A stretch of DNA of 64,000 nt from Anodontia alba. Taxonomy: Eukaryota; Mollusca; Bivalvia; Lucinida; Lucinidae. A program made the translations under genes and the position numbers. Position 1 is the first letter of the stretch; each line of letters begins with the position of its first letter. Shown in pieces: positions 43,929-54,779 of the stretch. Where the stretch lies: NCBI GenBank assembly GCA_964016985.1, contig OZ024830.1:58078104-58142103 (forward strand). Reading direction: 5' to 3'. Under the pieces are notes generated by a model, which was given only the letters and a program-made list of their open reading frames with translations, was not told the origin of the DNA and ran no database searches.

Positions 43929-44261
43929 CAGTCGACTCTCGTTATCTCGAATTCCAAGACACTCTCTGAAATACTTCGAGATATTCGTACCTCGACATAT
44001 CAGATTTGCAGAATTGAGGAAATAATAATTCGATTAACCACATTTAACAAATTTATATGTAATTGGACTCTTGAAGTTAAGTCATATTGAAAAAAATATT
44101 GTGGAAAAGAAGAGAAATTGCTCCTTAGGAGCAATTTCTCCTCTTTTCCACAATATTTTTTACCTGTTGTTAGATTTTCATGTTTAGGCAGGGACCAGAT
44201 TTTCACTTCGAAATAAGCGGTTATTCGAGATAAGCGAGGTCGAGATAGCGAGAGTTAACTG
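43929..44261 (+). mobile_element. Pogo-like MITE, copy 1
   Basis: A 333-bp element between TA dinucleotides with ends CAGTCGACTCTCGTTATCTC and the inverted CGAGATAGCGAGAGTTAACTG. CAGT ends and a TA duplication fit a pogo/Tigger-type non-autonomous element. It contains an internal hairpin (GTGGAAAAGAAGAGAAATTG ... CAATTTCTCCTCTTTTCCAC, 44101-44150) absent from the other two copies. Confidence 0.88.
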
Positions 44262-44969
44262 TACATACATACTGAAAAGTATATAAAGGACACAAATATT
44301 TTAAGTACATTATAATTTGATATGTCAAATTCGAAACCTATCTCTTTAAGTGGTTAATAGAAGAGAGAAAGTGTAGAAACACAGAGAGGGATTTGTTGAG
44401 AAAAGTAGGTAAACAAGGTTGTTGGAATACTGTTCAGTGTATATAATACGCAGAAAAAAAATGTTTTCTGCCTGTCTCGACTGGTAGGTAGGTACCACTA
44501 AGACTGTTATTATTGAGACCATTGCTGTAACGTGACCACAATAGTCAATTAAAAAGAAACAAAAAAGGAATTCCTCAACAGGAGAGCAGAAAACAAACTG
44601 AAGTGTCAATATACGTTCTAAAATATTTTGTCTTCTATAGCTACAGACTCATGGTGCGCCTCTATATCCAGAGTCTGCTTCACTATACCCGTGGCAGACA
44701 ATCAGCGGAAAGCAGAAATCAGACACTAATATAAACGTAAAATCGAGCCTCACGGGTCACTCAGTGACTGGATAAAAGTAGTTATATACAAAAGTCCATT
44801 TCAAAAAGAATTTATTTAACCTATTAATTAGGAAAAAATGTATCTCTCGCTAAGCATGTTTGTTTCTTTATAAGGCTGACAAATCCTTAAATGCTTAGAT
44901 TTCTGGAAACAAAAGGCCAGAAATTCTACCTTCACCCGTTTACGCCTATCTTCCCATAATGGGACATTT

Positions 44970-45036
44970 GCAAACAGTGTAGCCCCAGTTTAGACGCCGC
45001 AGAACGCGGCGTCTGATCAGAGTCTACACTATTTAC
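44970..45036. repeat. Short foldback element (GACGCCGC hairpin), clearest copy
   Basis: GCAAACAGTGTAGCCCCAG, then the perfect stem GACGCCGC-AGAAC-GCGGCGTC, then TCAGAGTCTACACTATTTAC. The two halves are inverted copies. Remnants of the family lie near 18925, 22650, 22905, 23190, 46970, 48140, 48865 and 59000. Confidence 0.75.
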
Positions 45037-45059
45037 AGTTTCTATATGAATTGGTAATA

Positions 45060-45370
45060 CAGTCGACTCTCGTTCTCTCGACTTCCAAGGGAGTCTCTAA
45101 AATACTTCGAGCTATCCGTACCTCGACATATCAGATTTGCAGAATTGAGGAAAACATATATCGAACGACCGTATTTAACAAATGTATATGTAATTGGACT
45201 CTTGAAGCTAGAAATATGTTGAAACTATTGTGGAAATGAGGAGAAATTGGAGCAATTTTATTTTGTTACCTGTTATTAGATTTTCATGTTTAGGCAGGGA
45301 CCAGACTTTCACTTCGAGATAAACGGTTATTCGAGATAAGCGAGATCGAGATAACGAGAATCAACTCTGG
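45060..45370 (+). mobile_element. Pogo-like MITE, copy 2
   Basis: Ends CAGTCGACTCTCGTTCTCTC and ATCGAGATAACGAGAATCAACT. The body matches copy 1 (GACATATCAGATTTGCAGAA, GATTTTCATGTTTAGGCAGG), but the internal hairpin is shorter. The right end is slightly altered. Confidence 0.82.
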
Positions 45371-45773
45371 TAAACGAATCAGACATCCCTTCAGTTGGAA
45401 ATGGATCTATCCAAAGAGTTGAAGTAGAAGAGTCCACTAGGCATAAATGGGTAAATACTGTTAAAACAGACACGATTAACAATGAGCCGAGACGTCAGAA
45501 AACGTAACTTTGAACGTGAGCGCCTAGTAAAGATTCAGATCTGCCTGCGCATTCGCTTCACAAAGAAGAAGTAAAAGAGCAGCAAACGTTTCTCATGTGT
45601 TATATATAGGGTGTTTGATTATTTTAAGTGTCATGTTTACTATGTTTCTATGAAAAGAACTTTCTGAAAGAAAATCGTGTTTACAATAACACGTTGTTTA
45701 TGTCCTTGATTCTGGACTGAGTTATTATAGCACGTAATAGAATATTTAGAAGTTTCTTGACTGAAACTTGAAA

Positions 45774-45893
45774 ATGAGTGATGCCTCTAGTAAAAAAGGT
45801 AAGAGAAAAGTCCAGGGAGTGCCACAATCACAAACCGCAGCCCCTCCCAGACCCCAAGAGGAAGAGGAAACCGACAAATCTAAACAAGCACAA
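45774..45893 (+). CDS. N-terminal piece of the charged repeat ORF, with start codon
   Basis: ATG at 45774 opens MSDASSKKGKRKVQGVPQSQ, then TAAPPRPQEEEETDKSKQAQ, after which homology to the family stops. This is the only copy with a clear start. AAAAAAG directly before GTAAGA (about 45798) is also a good splice-donor match, so in other copies the family could be spliced. Lys/Arg-rich then Glu-rich; no domain recognised. It lies inside the TIR element, about 180 bp from its left end, so it may be that element's own first exon. Confidence 0.3.
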
Positions 45894-46256
45894 AATTCTT
45901 TTTCTAGAATATGATATTATATAAGGAGAAAATATTTTCATATGGGCATCTTTGTATACTTTCATCGGAAATTATTCTATACTGGATTACTTAAATATTT
46001 TATTCATTCTTGAATTAAACTCTGAATTCAGGGATTTTAAATTGTGGGATCAGAAACTGTTATTCAAAGGATTTGTTTTGTAAATTCTTGTGGATTATTT
46101 CTGAGAGACTTTGTGACATAAACTTGAAAGATACTGTTTACTTACATTAGTTTGTTTTAAATCTTATTTATTTATTTATTTATTTATTTATGTGAATAAA
46201 TATTGTTAACAATTTAAAGCTTGTTGCTGGTTTCACTTTCATTTCTTTCTCGTTAC

Positions 46257-46535
46257 CATCACGAAAACATACCTATATACTTTTGACCCCCTGAAACCCC
46301 ACTTTTATATAGTAAAACTGGGGTTTACAGGGGTATACATTATTTTTCTTATTTCTGCTAAAAACATAGATTGTGGGTACTCGTTAGAACCGCCTCGCCG
46401 AGGCGGTTCTAACGAGTACCCACAATCTATGTTTTTAGCAGAAATATGAACAATATTAGAATTTTTTATCTGAAAATTTTCATTTTTTTGGTGGTAAAAT
46501 TTTCAATATATTTGAATAGGCTTGTTTTCTTAATG
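46257..46535 (+). mobile_element. Hairpin MITE family A, copy 4
   Basis: Ends CATCACGAAAACATACCTAT and the complement of CATTAAGAAAACAAGCCTAT. The central palindrome with CGCCTCGCCGAGGCG is intact (about 46360-46445). It is nested inside the 45593-46729 TIR element. Confidence 0.9.
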
Positions 46536-46898
46536 GCCTGGTTCGTAACAGAAACGTAACAAATAGAGACATGCCAAACAGACACATATACCAAAACTAA
46601 CTCGGTCCAGAATCAAGGACATAATTAACATGTTATTGTAAACATGTTTTTCTTTCAGAAACTTCTATTTATAGAAACATGGAAAACATGACACTTAAAA
46701 TAATCGAACACCCTATATATAACACATGATTTAATGCGAATCGTTTTTGACGCAATTATCTATGCAACAAAAAGCTTTTATTCTATTGACTGGTCAAAAA
46801 ATGAATGGCTTTGTTTCCCCCATAGTAAAAATGCCTGCAAATTATGCAGGGTAGGTAAATTAATACAGAAACAGAAAAGAAAAAATGGTTTATGATAA

Positions 46899-46899
46899 T

Positions 46900-46935
<36 letters not shown>
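46899..46935. repeat. Poly-A tract
   Basis: A run of about 35 A. It is followed near 46960-47025 by a remnant of the GACGCCGC foldback family. Confidence 0.95.
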
Positions 46936-46937
<2 letters not shown>

Positions 46938-47027
46938 AAAACAACGTCTTTCCAAGTGCTGACAGAACGCGATCAGGATTTACACTGTTTGCCATTTACA
47001 AAACAGTCTCGGACACATCAGCAGGTA

Positions 47028-47659
47028 CGAGGGGTGTTCAAATATGTTCAAATATGTTCAAATATGAATGCAACTGGGTTAATTTTCAGAAGCGCTCAAC
47101 AATCAATGCCAAAATCTTTATCTCAATCCTTCAAAATACTCGCCAGAATGTGATACACAAAGTTTCAGTCTTTTAATCCAATTTTCAAATGCGTTTTCAT
47201 AATCTTTTCGAAGTATACTGTTCAGACACTGAAAAATAGCCGAACCGAGATTTTTGCGCGTGTTTTTTTGAGCTCGGGAATAGGAAAAAGTCACAAGGGG
47301 CAAGATCTGGCGAATAAGGTGGGTGCGGAAGCTCGACAATCTTTTCCTGTTTCAGATATTCGCGTACAATGGCCGCTTTGTGTGATGAAGCATTGTATAC
47401 CAAGTATACAGCGGTTCTTGATATAGGACCGTATTTGGTCAGTGAAAAGAGACCTTTTCCCAACCATTTCAGCTTTAGTCTACACGAGTAGACAGTGTTA
47501 ATCGAGCAATTGTCAAAGCTAGACTGAACGAATTTACACATGTATTAAACCAATGGAGAGCTTACACAAACATCTATATGATACATGTACCTATTTCGTG
47601 CAAATCGTGGTTAAAAGCGAGATATTGGCCTAGTTGCATTCATATTTGAACACCCCTCG
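47028..47659 (-). mobile_element. Mariner relict, 632 bp, 5' part of transposase deleted
   Basis: TA-flanked (47026-47027 and 47660-47661). The right end reads, inverted, CGAGGGGTGTTCAAATATGA; the left has the same start with GTTCAAATAT present three times. Minus-strand pieces are LPHPPYSPDLAPCDFFLFP (includes the third catalytic Asp), and after a frame change ENWIKRLKLCVSHSGEYFEG. The second-Asp motif is changed (VYNASSHKA). The N-terminal two thirds are missing. The ends resemble the 41529-42875 mariner, so both belong to one lineage. Confidence 0.85.
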
Positions 47660-47774
47660 TAGTCAAGTAGGTCAAGTATGGCAATGAGAAGGTGTCCGAA
47701 TACTTAGTATAAAACAAGGCATTCATGTATCTAAGACGACCGCAGATGATCATCAATGTTTTGTATAACCGTTT

Positions 47775-48042
47775 AATTACGAAACACGCCTATTCAAATA
47801 TATTGAAAATTTCACCTACAAAAACTGAAAGTTTTCTGATAAAAATTCTGATATTTTTCATATATCTGCTCAAAACATAGATTGAAGGTACTCGTAAGAA
47901 CCGCCTCGCCGAGGCGGTTCTAACGAGTACCCACAAACTATGTTTTTGAGCAGAAATAAGAAGAATAATGTATACCCCTGTAAACCCCAGTTTTACTGAA
48001 TAAAAGTGGGGTTTAAGGGGATCAAAATTATATAGGTATTTA
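47775..48042 (-). mobile_element. Hairpin MITE family A, copy 5 (inverted)
   Basis: Reads as the reverse of the family: ACGAAACACGCCTATTCAAA at left, the central palindrome at about 47868-47950, then TGTAAACCCCAGTTTTACT and AAAATTATATAGGTAT at right. The right terminus is truncated. Confidence 0.85.
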
Positions 48043-49010
48043 CCTAATAAATTTTGGATCACCTTACTCTTTACCTTATAGGTCTAAAAGTTTAACAAGT
48101 TCATTTTACTATCTGTGAACGTGTCTCACCTGCAGGGTGAGTGGAAAACAGTATACACCCTGTTCAGACGCCGCGTTCTGGCCAAAACTGTTTGTTCAAG
48201 CCATTCTGTTCGAATAAAAAGAGCGAGTCAGACGGTAATTTAATCGTTGGACCCCTCCTACCACTCAGGAATTTTGAGCCCCTTTTAAACATTTCTTGAT
48301 TCGGCCATGCACGTACAAGCACTTTTGACTACCAACTGAGGTCTGATGGTTAGCAAACATTTCTGCGGCGTCATAGCCCATACTGTTTCCTATGGCCTGT
48401 CCTGTCTCAATGCATGTCTTAGACAAACTGCAAGCGTTTATACAATGCCATTTATGATTATCTGCAGTCTTCTGAGTCATTTTAATATCGTATTTTTCCT
48501 AGGTATTTGGACAAATTAAATCATTGCAATACTTGACCGAACAAAGACACTGCTTCCCCTAGTATGTCGTATCTGAATAGATATCCTAAGCAAACTGCCA
48601 TCACAAAAACATACAGTATTAAACATTTAGCAGTCAAAATTTCAGAAAATAAAATTTTGAATCAAACGGGGGTCTGAACCCTCCGAGCCCTCTCTGGATC
48701 CTCCCCTGACATATATTGGGACATGTATGGTAAGGAGTTAAAAGGTTCGAGTGCTTGGGATAAATACGGTGTACATATATCTTGAAGACCTGAAGATGAT
48801 CAAATGCATTATATAAACGCTCGCAGTTTGTTTAAGATATGTCTTCAGATAAGACAGGCCAAAGGAAACAGTTTGGACCCAGATCAGACGCCGCTTTTTT
48901 GAGCAGAGTGTACACTATTTGCCACTCACCAGTCTCAGACATATCAACATGTAGACAAAAGGGATTGTACATGTATTAAAATTTAGAATAAATGCATGTA
49001 TGGCAAGGAT
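48043..49010. other. No gene seen; foldback remnants
   Basis: GTGAGTGGAAAACAGTATAC ... CAGACGCCGCGTTCTG (48138-48182) and GGACCCAGATCAGACGCCGC ... GAGTGTACACTATTTGCCAC (48875-48928) are pieces of the GACGCCGC foldback family. Confidence 0.5.
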
Positions 49011-49011
49011 T

Positions 49012-49122
49012 TACCCAGTCAGCATTCTACGTAAATCTATATCGGGCCGTCATCGGCCCGTCAGGGTAGCTGACGGGCCGATGACGGCCCGATGTAGATT
49101 TACGTAGAAGGCTAGCTGGGTG
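49012..49122. mobile_element. Palindromic MITE family B, copy 3
   Basis: Almost identical to 24464-24574, with one difference near the right end (AGAAGGCTAGC) and TG instead of TA after CTGGG. The near-identity of two distant copies suggests recent spread. Confidence 0.88.
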
Positions 49123-50091
49123 ATGGTTCCGAATATTTTGAATAAATACGGCATTTAGATGTCCCAGAAGATTGCAGCTGATCATTAAAGACACATATGC
49201 CATTGTATAACAGCCTAATGACCCTGTAAGTGAAATATGAAGATAACACATCATACATCTGTGGTGACCTATGGCTCTCAAAGACGTAGGGGCCACATAT
49301 TGGGAAATCAGTTTTGAACAAGCAATAAATGGCTAGAAGAAAAAACTTAGTGTTTATTCATTTATCCTTTTGAACAATTTTGATAAAGTATAGAATTCGA
49401 AGATTAAAAAGTTTCATAAACAAGTGTAACTATATTTATTTAAAATCACTTAGACAGGGTTTATTTATTCATTTTTGTATAAATCAGGAATTCAACATCT
49501 AATCCACTACTACACACTTATTCACTTCGCAAGAACTTTTAGAAATAAATTTGCTTTCTTTATCCAGTGAAACTTAACTTATTAAAATCATTTTGAAAGA
49601 TGTAATTCCACTGAACAAAATGATAAAATGTATTATATATCTGAGATGTACATGTTTGTAACTTTTATGTGTTGGTGAATTTCAGTGTTTCATGACAACT
49701 CTGATAACAATGTTGATATTTAGACAAGTTTTGAAGTGTTCATTTTTTACCTAAAGAAAACAAAACAAAAAAAAAAAAAAAAAAAAAAAAACAATAGAAT
49801 TTATAATTAAATGGAAATATTCATATTCAGGTATTACAATGCACACTTTATCTGATCACATTCATTTTTCTCCTTTCTGGTCCCACCTCAACAGACCAGA
49901 CAGAGATAATCGCCTCATAATCACTTAGATAAAACCAGCCTTTGATGTGAGCCACCACTGTCAGGGCTGTATATTGCGTGTAATCATGATGGACCACCCC
50001 AGCAAAGACGCAGAGATTATGTGTCTTTAAATGCATCATATAAACGCTTGCAGTTTTTTTTGGATAAGCATTTTTTCTTATATTAAAGATA
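49123..50091. other. 3' side of Gal3ST gene 3; no further gene
   Basis: AT-rich, with a poly-A at 49768-49792. A minus-strand frame of 85 codons (49848-50105) overlaps the end of gene 3 in another frame and has no recognisable motif. Confidence 0.45.
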
Positions 50092-51198
50092 TCATCTTCT
50101 AGCATTCATAAGTATGTGTCTTATTCTAAGGTCATTTAAGAATTCTTTTTCCCCAAGTTTCATAAGATCACAATCCGATTTGAAAACTAGAAAGTTATCA
50201 TTCCATGCCGTAGCTTGGACTTCGAGCTGATCACCTGGCACTCTAGAATGATCACAAAATGATCTAACTTGTTTTAGAATCGTTTCAAAATATCGAACTT
50301 CATCCTTAAAATCAGGTCCTTCGGCTTCCACTTTATAGTCGAACAATTTTGTAAAGAAGTCATAAATTGCATAGTCTATGAAACATTTACTTTTATGTTT
50401 CATTATTTCTTCTTCAGTTAAGTTCACCTCAGCATGTTTGTGAGAATTACTTTGCAAAAATAAAATGTCCGACATTTTCCAGTTGAGATATCTCTTTAAT
50501 AAAACTAACGACTCCTCATATCTTTCCATGACAAGAACGAGTTTAAATTCTTTATCTAAAAACTTTAATTTCTTCAGAATTTTGTTTGTGTCAGACTCAT
50601 TCGTTGAAGGGTCGAATCCAAAATCCTTTCCCATGGAATTTTTTGTATGGGAAAATGACTCACCATCATATTTTTCTGAATGCACGATCAACTCTTTTAT
50701 GAAGTTCCTGGATGGTACGCGTATCAAATATCTGTTCCCAAACACATCCCTGTAATAATAAGCAGCTGATATCATAAGCTCTAGCGGTTCCCTAACAATC
50801 GCTATGTTCACTTTATTTTGCGGCAATACTTTATCAAACTCTTCCTTCTTGTACACACAGTGAACGGCTAAGATGTCGTAGTGATTACCAGGTCTTATTG
50901 ACATAATACTATGAATTCCGTGGAAATAATTCCTGCGTCTTGGTAAAACAAACGTCAAGTTTCTTTTTAGACCAAACCGGAAGAAGATATTTTGCATTGT
51001 CGAACTTCCAGCCTTGTGCACCTTAAGAAATCCGATATGGCGGATTTCCAATGTTTCGTTGTAGGCAGCGACAGGCTTGGTGGGTGTACTGTTTGAGGGA
51101 CGTGTCAATAACACTGTTCCAACGAATGGATGTTGGTCGACTGTCATATCGGAACGCTCTTGTATCAAGTAACGTGCTATAAATAGCATCGTAAACAT
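50092..51198 (-). CDS. Galactose-3-O-sulfotransferase-like protein, gene 3 (diverged)
   Basis: Gal3ST-family protein of 368 residues from the first ATG (51198). The 5'-phosphosulfate loop is FLKVHKAGSSTMQN (from residue 57), the 3'-phosphate motif VNIAIVREPLELMIS (from 130), then DKEFKLVLVMER and CFIDYAIYDFF as in genes 1 and 2. Open frame continues upstream without ATG to about 51315 and reads a strongly hydrophobic stretch (LFHIILLLYIFSFLCVLMFT). An acceptor-like TATTTTCAG ends at 51215, inside that stretch. So either the upstream exon supplies the start of the signal anchor, or translation begins at 51198 with a shortened anchor. It is on the opposite strand, has no 78-bp minisatellite and lacks the MIGTLISIIG start of genes 1 and 2. 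Likely Golgi PAPS-dependent galactose sulfotransferase; acceptor unknown. Confidence 0.87.
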   Translation of the reverse strand: MFTMLFIARYLIQERSDMTVDQHPFVGTVLLTRPSNSTPTKPVAAYNETLEIRHIGFLKVHKAGSSTMQNIFFRFGLKRNLTFVLPRRRNYFHGIHSIMSIRPGNHYDILAVHCVYKKEEFDKVLPQNKVNIAIVREPLELMISAAYYYRDVFGNRYLIRVPSRNFIKELIVHSEKYDGESFSHTKNSMGKDFGFDPSTNESDTNKILKKLKFLDKEFKLVLVMERYEESLVLLKRYLNWKMSDILFLQSNSHKHAEVNLTEEEIMKHKSKCFIDYAIYDFFTKLFDYKVEAEGPDFKDEVRYFETILKQVRSFCDHSRVPGDQLEVQATAWNDNFLVFKSDCDLMKLGEKEFLNDLRIRHILMNARR

Positions 51199-51214
51199 CA
51201 AAACACATAAAAAG

Positions 51215-51235
51215 CTGAAAATATATAACAACAAA
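51215..51235 (-). promoter_or_regulatory. Candidate 3' splice site of Gal3ST gene 3
   Basis: On the minus strand, a T-rich TTGTTGTTATATATTTTCAG ends at 51215, just upstream of the first ATG. The position relative to the conserved domain is close to the acceptors of genes 1 and 2. Confidence 0.45.
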
Positions 51236-51644
51236 ATAATATGAAATAGGTGCAACCTAATGAGCAACCAACCAATTTGTGACTTTCCAAAAATAAAGTA
51301 ATAAATAAATAAAGTGGACTTTTAAGTTTCAACAATTTGCGGGGTGGTGGTGAGGGTGGATGCGGGTGCATCTTATTTACAAGTATTCCTCAACAGGTTT
51401 TTTAAATTCAATAATACAGAAGCATGCATTTTTTAGTGATTTCAGACTGTATTAAAAGGCGGGAAAAGGCATTTTCATCCAAGTACAATGAATAAGTTCC
51501 CACTGAGTGACCTCAGTATAAGTTTAGGGGGTGACTACTTCCAGTTCCAGCATAATTTCTCACAACATTCACCAATACTAAACTGAGCCAAAGCATGACA
51601 AAATCTATGGCAACCTGCTTGTGGTTTTGTCCATTTAATTCAGA

Positions 51645-52320
51645 TACCTGCATTTCAAATACAGATATACCTGCTAATAAACACAGATATCTTTATTTCA
51701 TTGTTATTACAAATATCTCTTATTAAAACGCAGCTATATGTAATCGAATTGAGATACTTCTTACTGACATGCAGATATCTGTACTTGAGAAATACAGATA
51801 TCTCTATTTTCAATCATAACATAGAAATCTGCATTTCTATTACAGACATCTGCATTTAAAAATACAGATATCTTCATTTCAATGAGAGATACATCTTGTG
51901 TAGCTGAAATTCAGATATCTGCATTTAAAATACAGACATCGCTAATGCCATTACGAAAACACGCCTATTCAAATATATAGAAAATTCTATCTCCAAAAAC
52001 TTAAAATCTTCAGATAAAAATCTTTGATATTTTTCATATTTCTGCTCAAAACATAGATTGTTGGCACTCGTTAGAACCGCCTCGCGAATACGCACAATCT
52101 ATGGTTTTAAGCAAAAATAATGTATACCCTGGTATACCCCAGTTTTACTATATGAAACTGGGGTTTAAGTGGGTCAAAATTATATAGGCATGTTTTCCTG
52201 ATGCAAATGCAGATACCTGTTTTTGAAATGCAGATATCTGTATTTCTAAATTAAATACATATATCTGCATTTCAAGTACAGATGTCTGCATTTCATTACA
52301 GATATCATTATTTATGGTTG
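51645..52320. repeat. GATATC minisatellite, unit about 20-24 bp, part 1
   Basis: Repeats of ACAGATATCTGCATTTAAAA / ACAGATATCTGTATTTCAAA. Units are themselves nearly palindromic around GATATC. Interrupted by a family A MITE at 51949-52203. A second block lies at 53290-53765. Confidence 0.85.
51949..52203 (-). mobile_element. Hairpin MITE family A, copy 6 (hairpin partly deleted)
   Basis: Left end CATTACGAAAACACGCCTAT, right end complement of CATCAGGAAAACATGCCTAT. The central palindrome has lost most of one arm (CGCCTCGCGAATACGCACAA at 52078-52097). It is inserted in the GATATC minisatellite. Confidence 0.87.
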
Positions 52321-53124
52321 AAAAAGATATCCTTATTTATTCTTACGCGTATTTTCACATGCACTGTTCCACTGGTTACAAATGTTGGGAAGCACATTTC
52401 CCGCCTCTGCAGACCACAAAAAATCTAATTAAAGATGCTCAAGATTTCAAACCATTATGTCTTTACAGTCAAATCCATCGCTCCTTTAAGAGGAGCACAA
52501 AAAAAGATAGAAAGAGAATGTGTAAAATATATTTTAGGAATCTATCATGGGTGTGAGAGGTAGACAGAAAAAAATCAGGCTTGCCGAGTGATGCAAGACT
52601 ATGATCTCGAGGGACGGATATTTTGTATCAGATCTGAAGTCAAATCCCTTTGATTGTTGACATCTTCCATATTTTGATAACATTTCTGTGATGCTTAATG
52701 ACAGCATTAACTTCAGTGATGTTAACCTTAACGATGGTGTACCTCTTGATTCTTATACAACCAGTGCACATCAAAAGCGTGAGAAATCTCAATTTTTATT
52801 TTACCCTGGATAACTTTTCATTTTCCGTACGTTTCTATAATCATGCGATTTTTCAGTACATGTATTTAAGAGAACCAGTTTTTGGACAGTTCTATCACAT
52901 TAATTCAGGCATTCTAGGCAGGTATACATGATACATTCTGGGTTGCAGAATGAAGGTCCACAAGTAATTATTTAGATAACCGAATGTATGGTTCTTTAAC
53001 TTGCACATGGGTACTTGATTTTCCATGCAGAAGCCAGAGAGGGCCCAGCAAAGATTGCACAGTTATTATGTCATCCCTGCAAATCACAAAGGAAAGCGTG
53101 TTCGGATTCCATTTATTATTGTTT
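52321..53124. other. No gene seen
   Basis: A frame at 52314-52556 (80 codons) is open but without recognisable content. Near 53030 a CATGCAG precedes a short GAAGCCAGAGAGGGCCCAGC stretch that could pass for an exon start; I cannot support it. Confidence 0.4.
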
Positions 53125-53205
53125 TTTTTTCTCTCGCCAATGGCCGAGATTGAACGTACCTCCAGCACTTGAGGCTATTGGACACCACTGAGCTACCTGC
53201 TGTTG
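53125..53205 (-). repeat. tRNA-derived SINE-like fragment
   Basis: On the minus strand, TAGCTCAGTGG (53185-53195) is a perfect Pol III A box and GTTCAATCTC (about 53146-53156) is one base from a B box, spaced about 40 bp as in tRNA genes. An A-rich run follows. There is no credible cloverleaf, so this is a SINE or tRNA relic. Confidence 0.5.
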
Positions 53206-53289
53206 TCCGAGTTTAAGGGAAGCCTAGTAGGCTGCAAGGGACTATTAATTATGTTGAAAATAAAAGTTGAAAATAATCAGATTCTTAAG

Positions 53290-53765
53290 AGAACTTTGCA
53301 TTTAAAATTACAATTATCTGTAGTTTCTATAAATAAAGATTTCTGTATTTGAAATAGATATCTGTATTAGAAATACAGGCATCTGTATTTGAACGGCAGA
53401 TATATTTTATTTGAATAATAATCATAGATATCTGTATTTCAATTAGAGATAGTTGTATTTCAAATAAAGATATTTGTATTTCAAAAACGGTTACCCGAGT
53501 TTCTAAAATGTACTTGTATCTTACTTAAATAGAAATATCTACATTTAAAACGCAGACATCTGTAATTAAAATGCAGATATCTATGATTCAAATTCAGACA
53601 TGTCCATTAAAGAACCAAAAAGAGATATCTGCATTTTAAATACGTATAAATACTCTGTATTTGAAATACAGATATGTGCATTTAATGTAGGTAGCTGCAT
53701 TTAAATGCAGATACCTTTATTTAAATGCAGATATCTGCATTTTAAATATAGATATCTGTATTAAA
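53290..53765. repeat. GATATC minisatellite, part 2
   Basis: Same unit as 51645-52320 (for example TGCAGATATCTGCATTTTAA at 53718-53737), less regular at its start. Confidence 0.82.
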
Positions 53766-54779
53766 TTGGTTTTAACCCAAACGAGCCACCATAAAAAACA
53801 ATGAAATGACCTATAAAAAACACTTGTCCAAATGAATTTTAAACTAGTCACAAATTATGGCAATATGTGCAAACCAATCTGTCATTCTGCGAATACAGAC
53901 AGTTCTTAAGTGATAGCATTATGCTGCATTGAAATAAAACTCATCTTTAGATGAGGGAAGCAGTTACTGACAGTTCCTGGATTCACATGCAAGGTTACTG
54001 TATCTCATTTATAACAGAAGTAATCTATAAGAGAATAAACTAATTCTTTGTAAATAAGAATTTCAACAGTCAAAAATTAGATAAACTCCAGAATTATTAT
54101 CATAAAATGCTTCTCTTTTCTAGAGATTATTTTAGCAAGAGAAAGTGAACAAATATTTTTTTTCTTTTTTTTATTCCATAAAAGATTATAGGACTAGACT
54201 ACTTATGGTGCCAAGTATAAGATAATAAGACATGACACATGTATAATTCTTTTGTCATATGAAAGAACCATTTATAGAAGTCTTTTCATTGCAGTTAGTG
54301 CCTTTTAACACACAGTAATAACTCAGTGATGAAACCTGATACAAATAAAGAAATGAAACTGTTCAATTCTTACAAGAATTATCAACAGAACAGTGCTTCC
54401 ATCCACTGTCATTCTATGAAACAAAAAAAACAAACAAAAAAAAAAAAAACAAAGAGAACAATAATGGTCTGTAGTGTTCACCTGAGTTTAACAGATTTAC
54501 ATACTTAATTTCGAAGTTTCACAAAACTAGACTGTTCAAGATTTTTCTATAAATTTTATTTTAAAAAGACACATGACGGTTCTAAACAAACAACCCCAGG
54601 CTTATAAATTGAACAATCTTGGTGCAAATCCACTAGACAAACTCAAACTCATCCAAGGTTTTATGACCGTCCTCATTACCTGCCCGTCTGATGAACAATT
54701 TGATAACTAGAAATTGTGTTTAAAAAAAGACACTATGCCCCCCCAACCATATGTTTGCCTCTAAAGATAATACAAAGTA
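53766..54779. other. No gene seen
   Basis: AT-rich DNA with A tracts at 54421-54450. The frame at 54326-54508 runs through the A tract and is not supported. Confidence 0.5.

Larger units (their letters stand above)
45593..46729. mobile_element. TIR element of about 1.1 kb with nested insertions
   Basis: Inverted ends of about 125 bp. The left (TCATGTGTTATATATAGGGT, TTATTTTAAGTGTCATGTTT, ATGTCCTTGATTCTGGACTG) matches the complement of the right (ending ACACATGA at 46729), with a few changes. Inside are a charged-ORF piece (45774-45893) and a family A MITE (46257-46535). I see no transposase, so it is either non-autonomous or internally replaced. Its class and target duplication are unclear. 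Confidence 0.75.
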
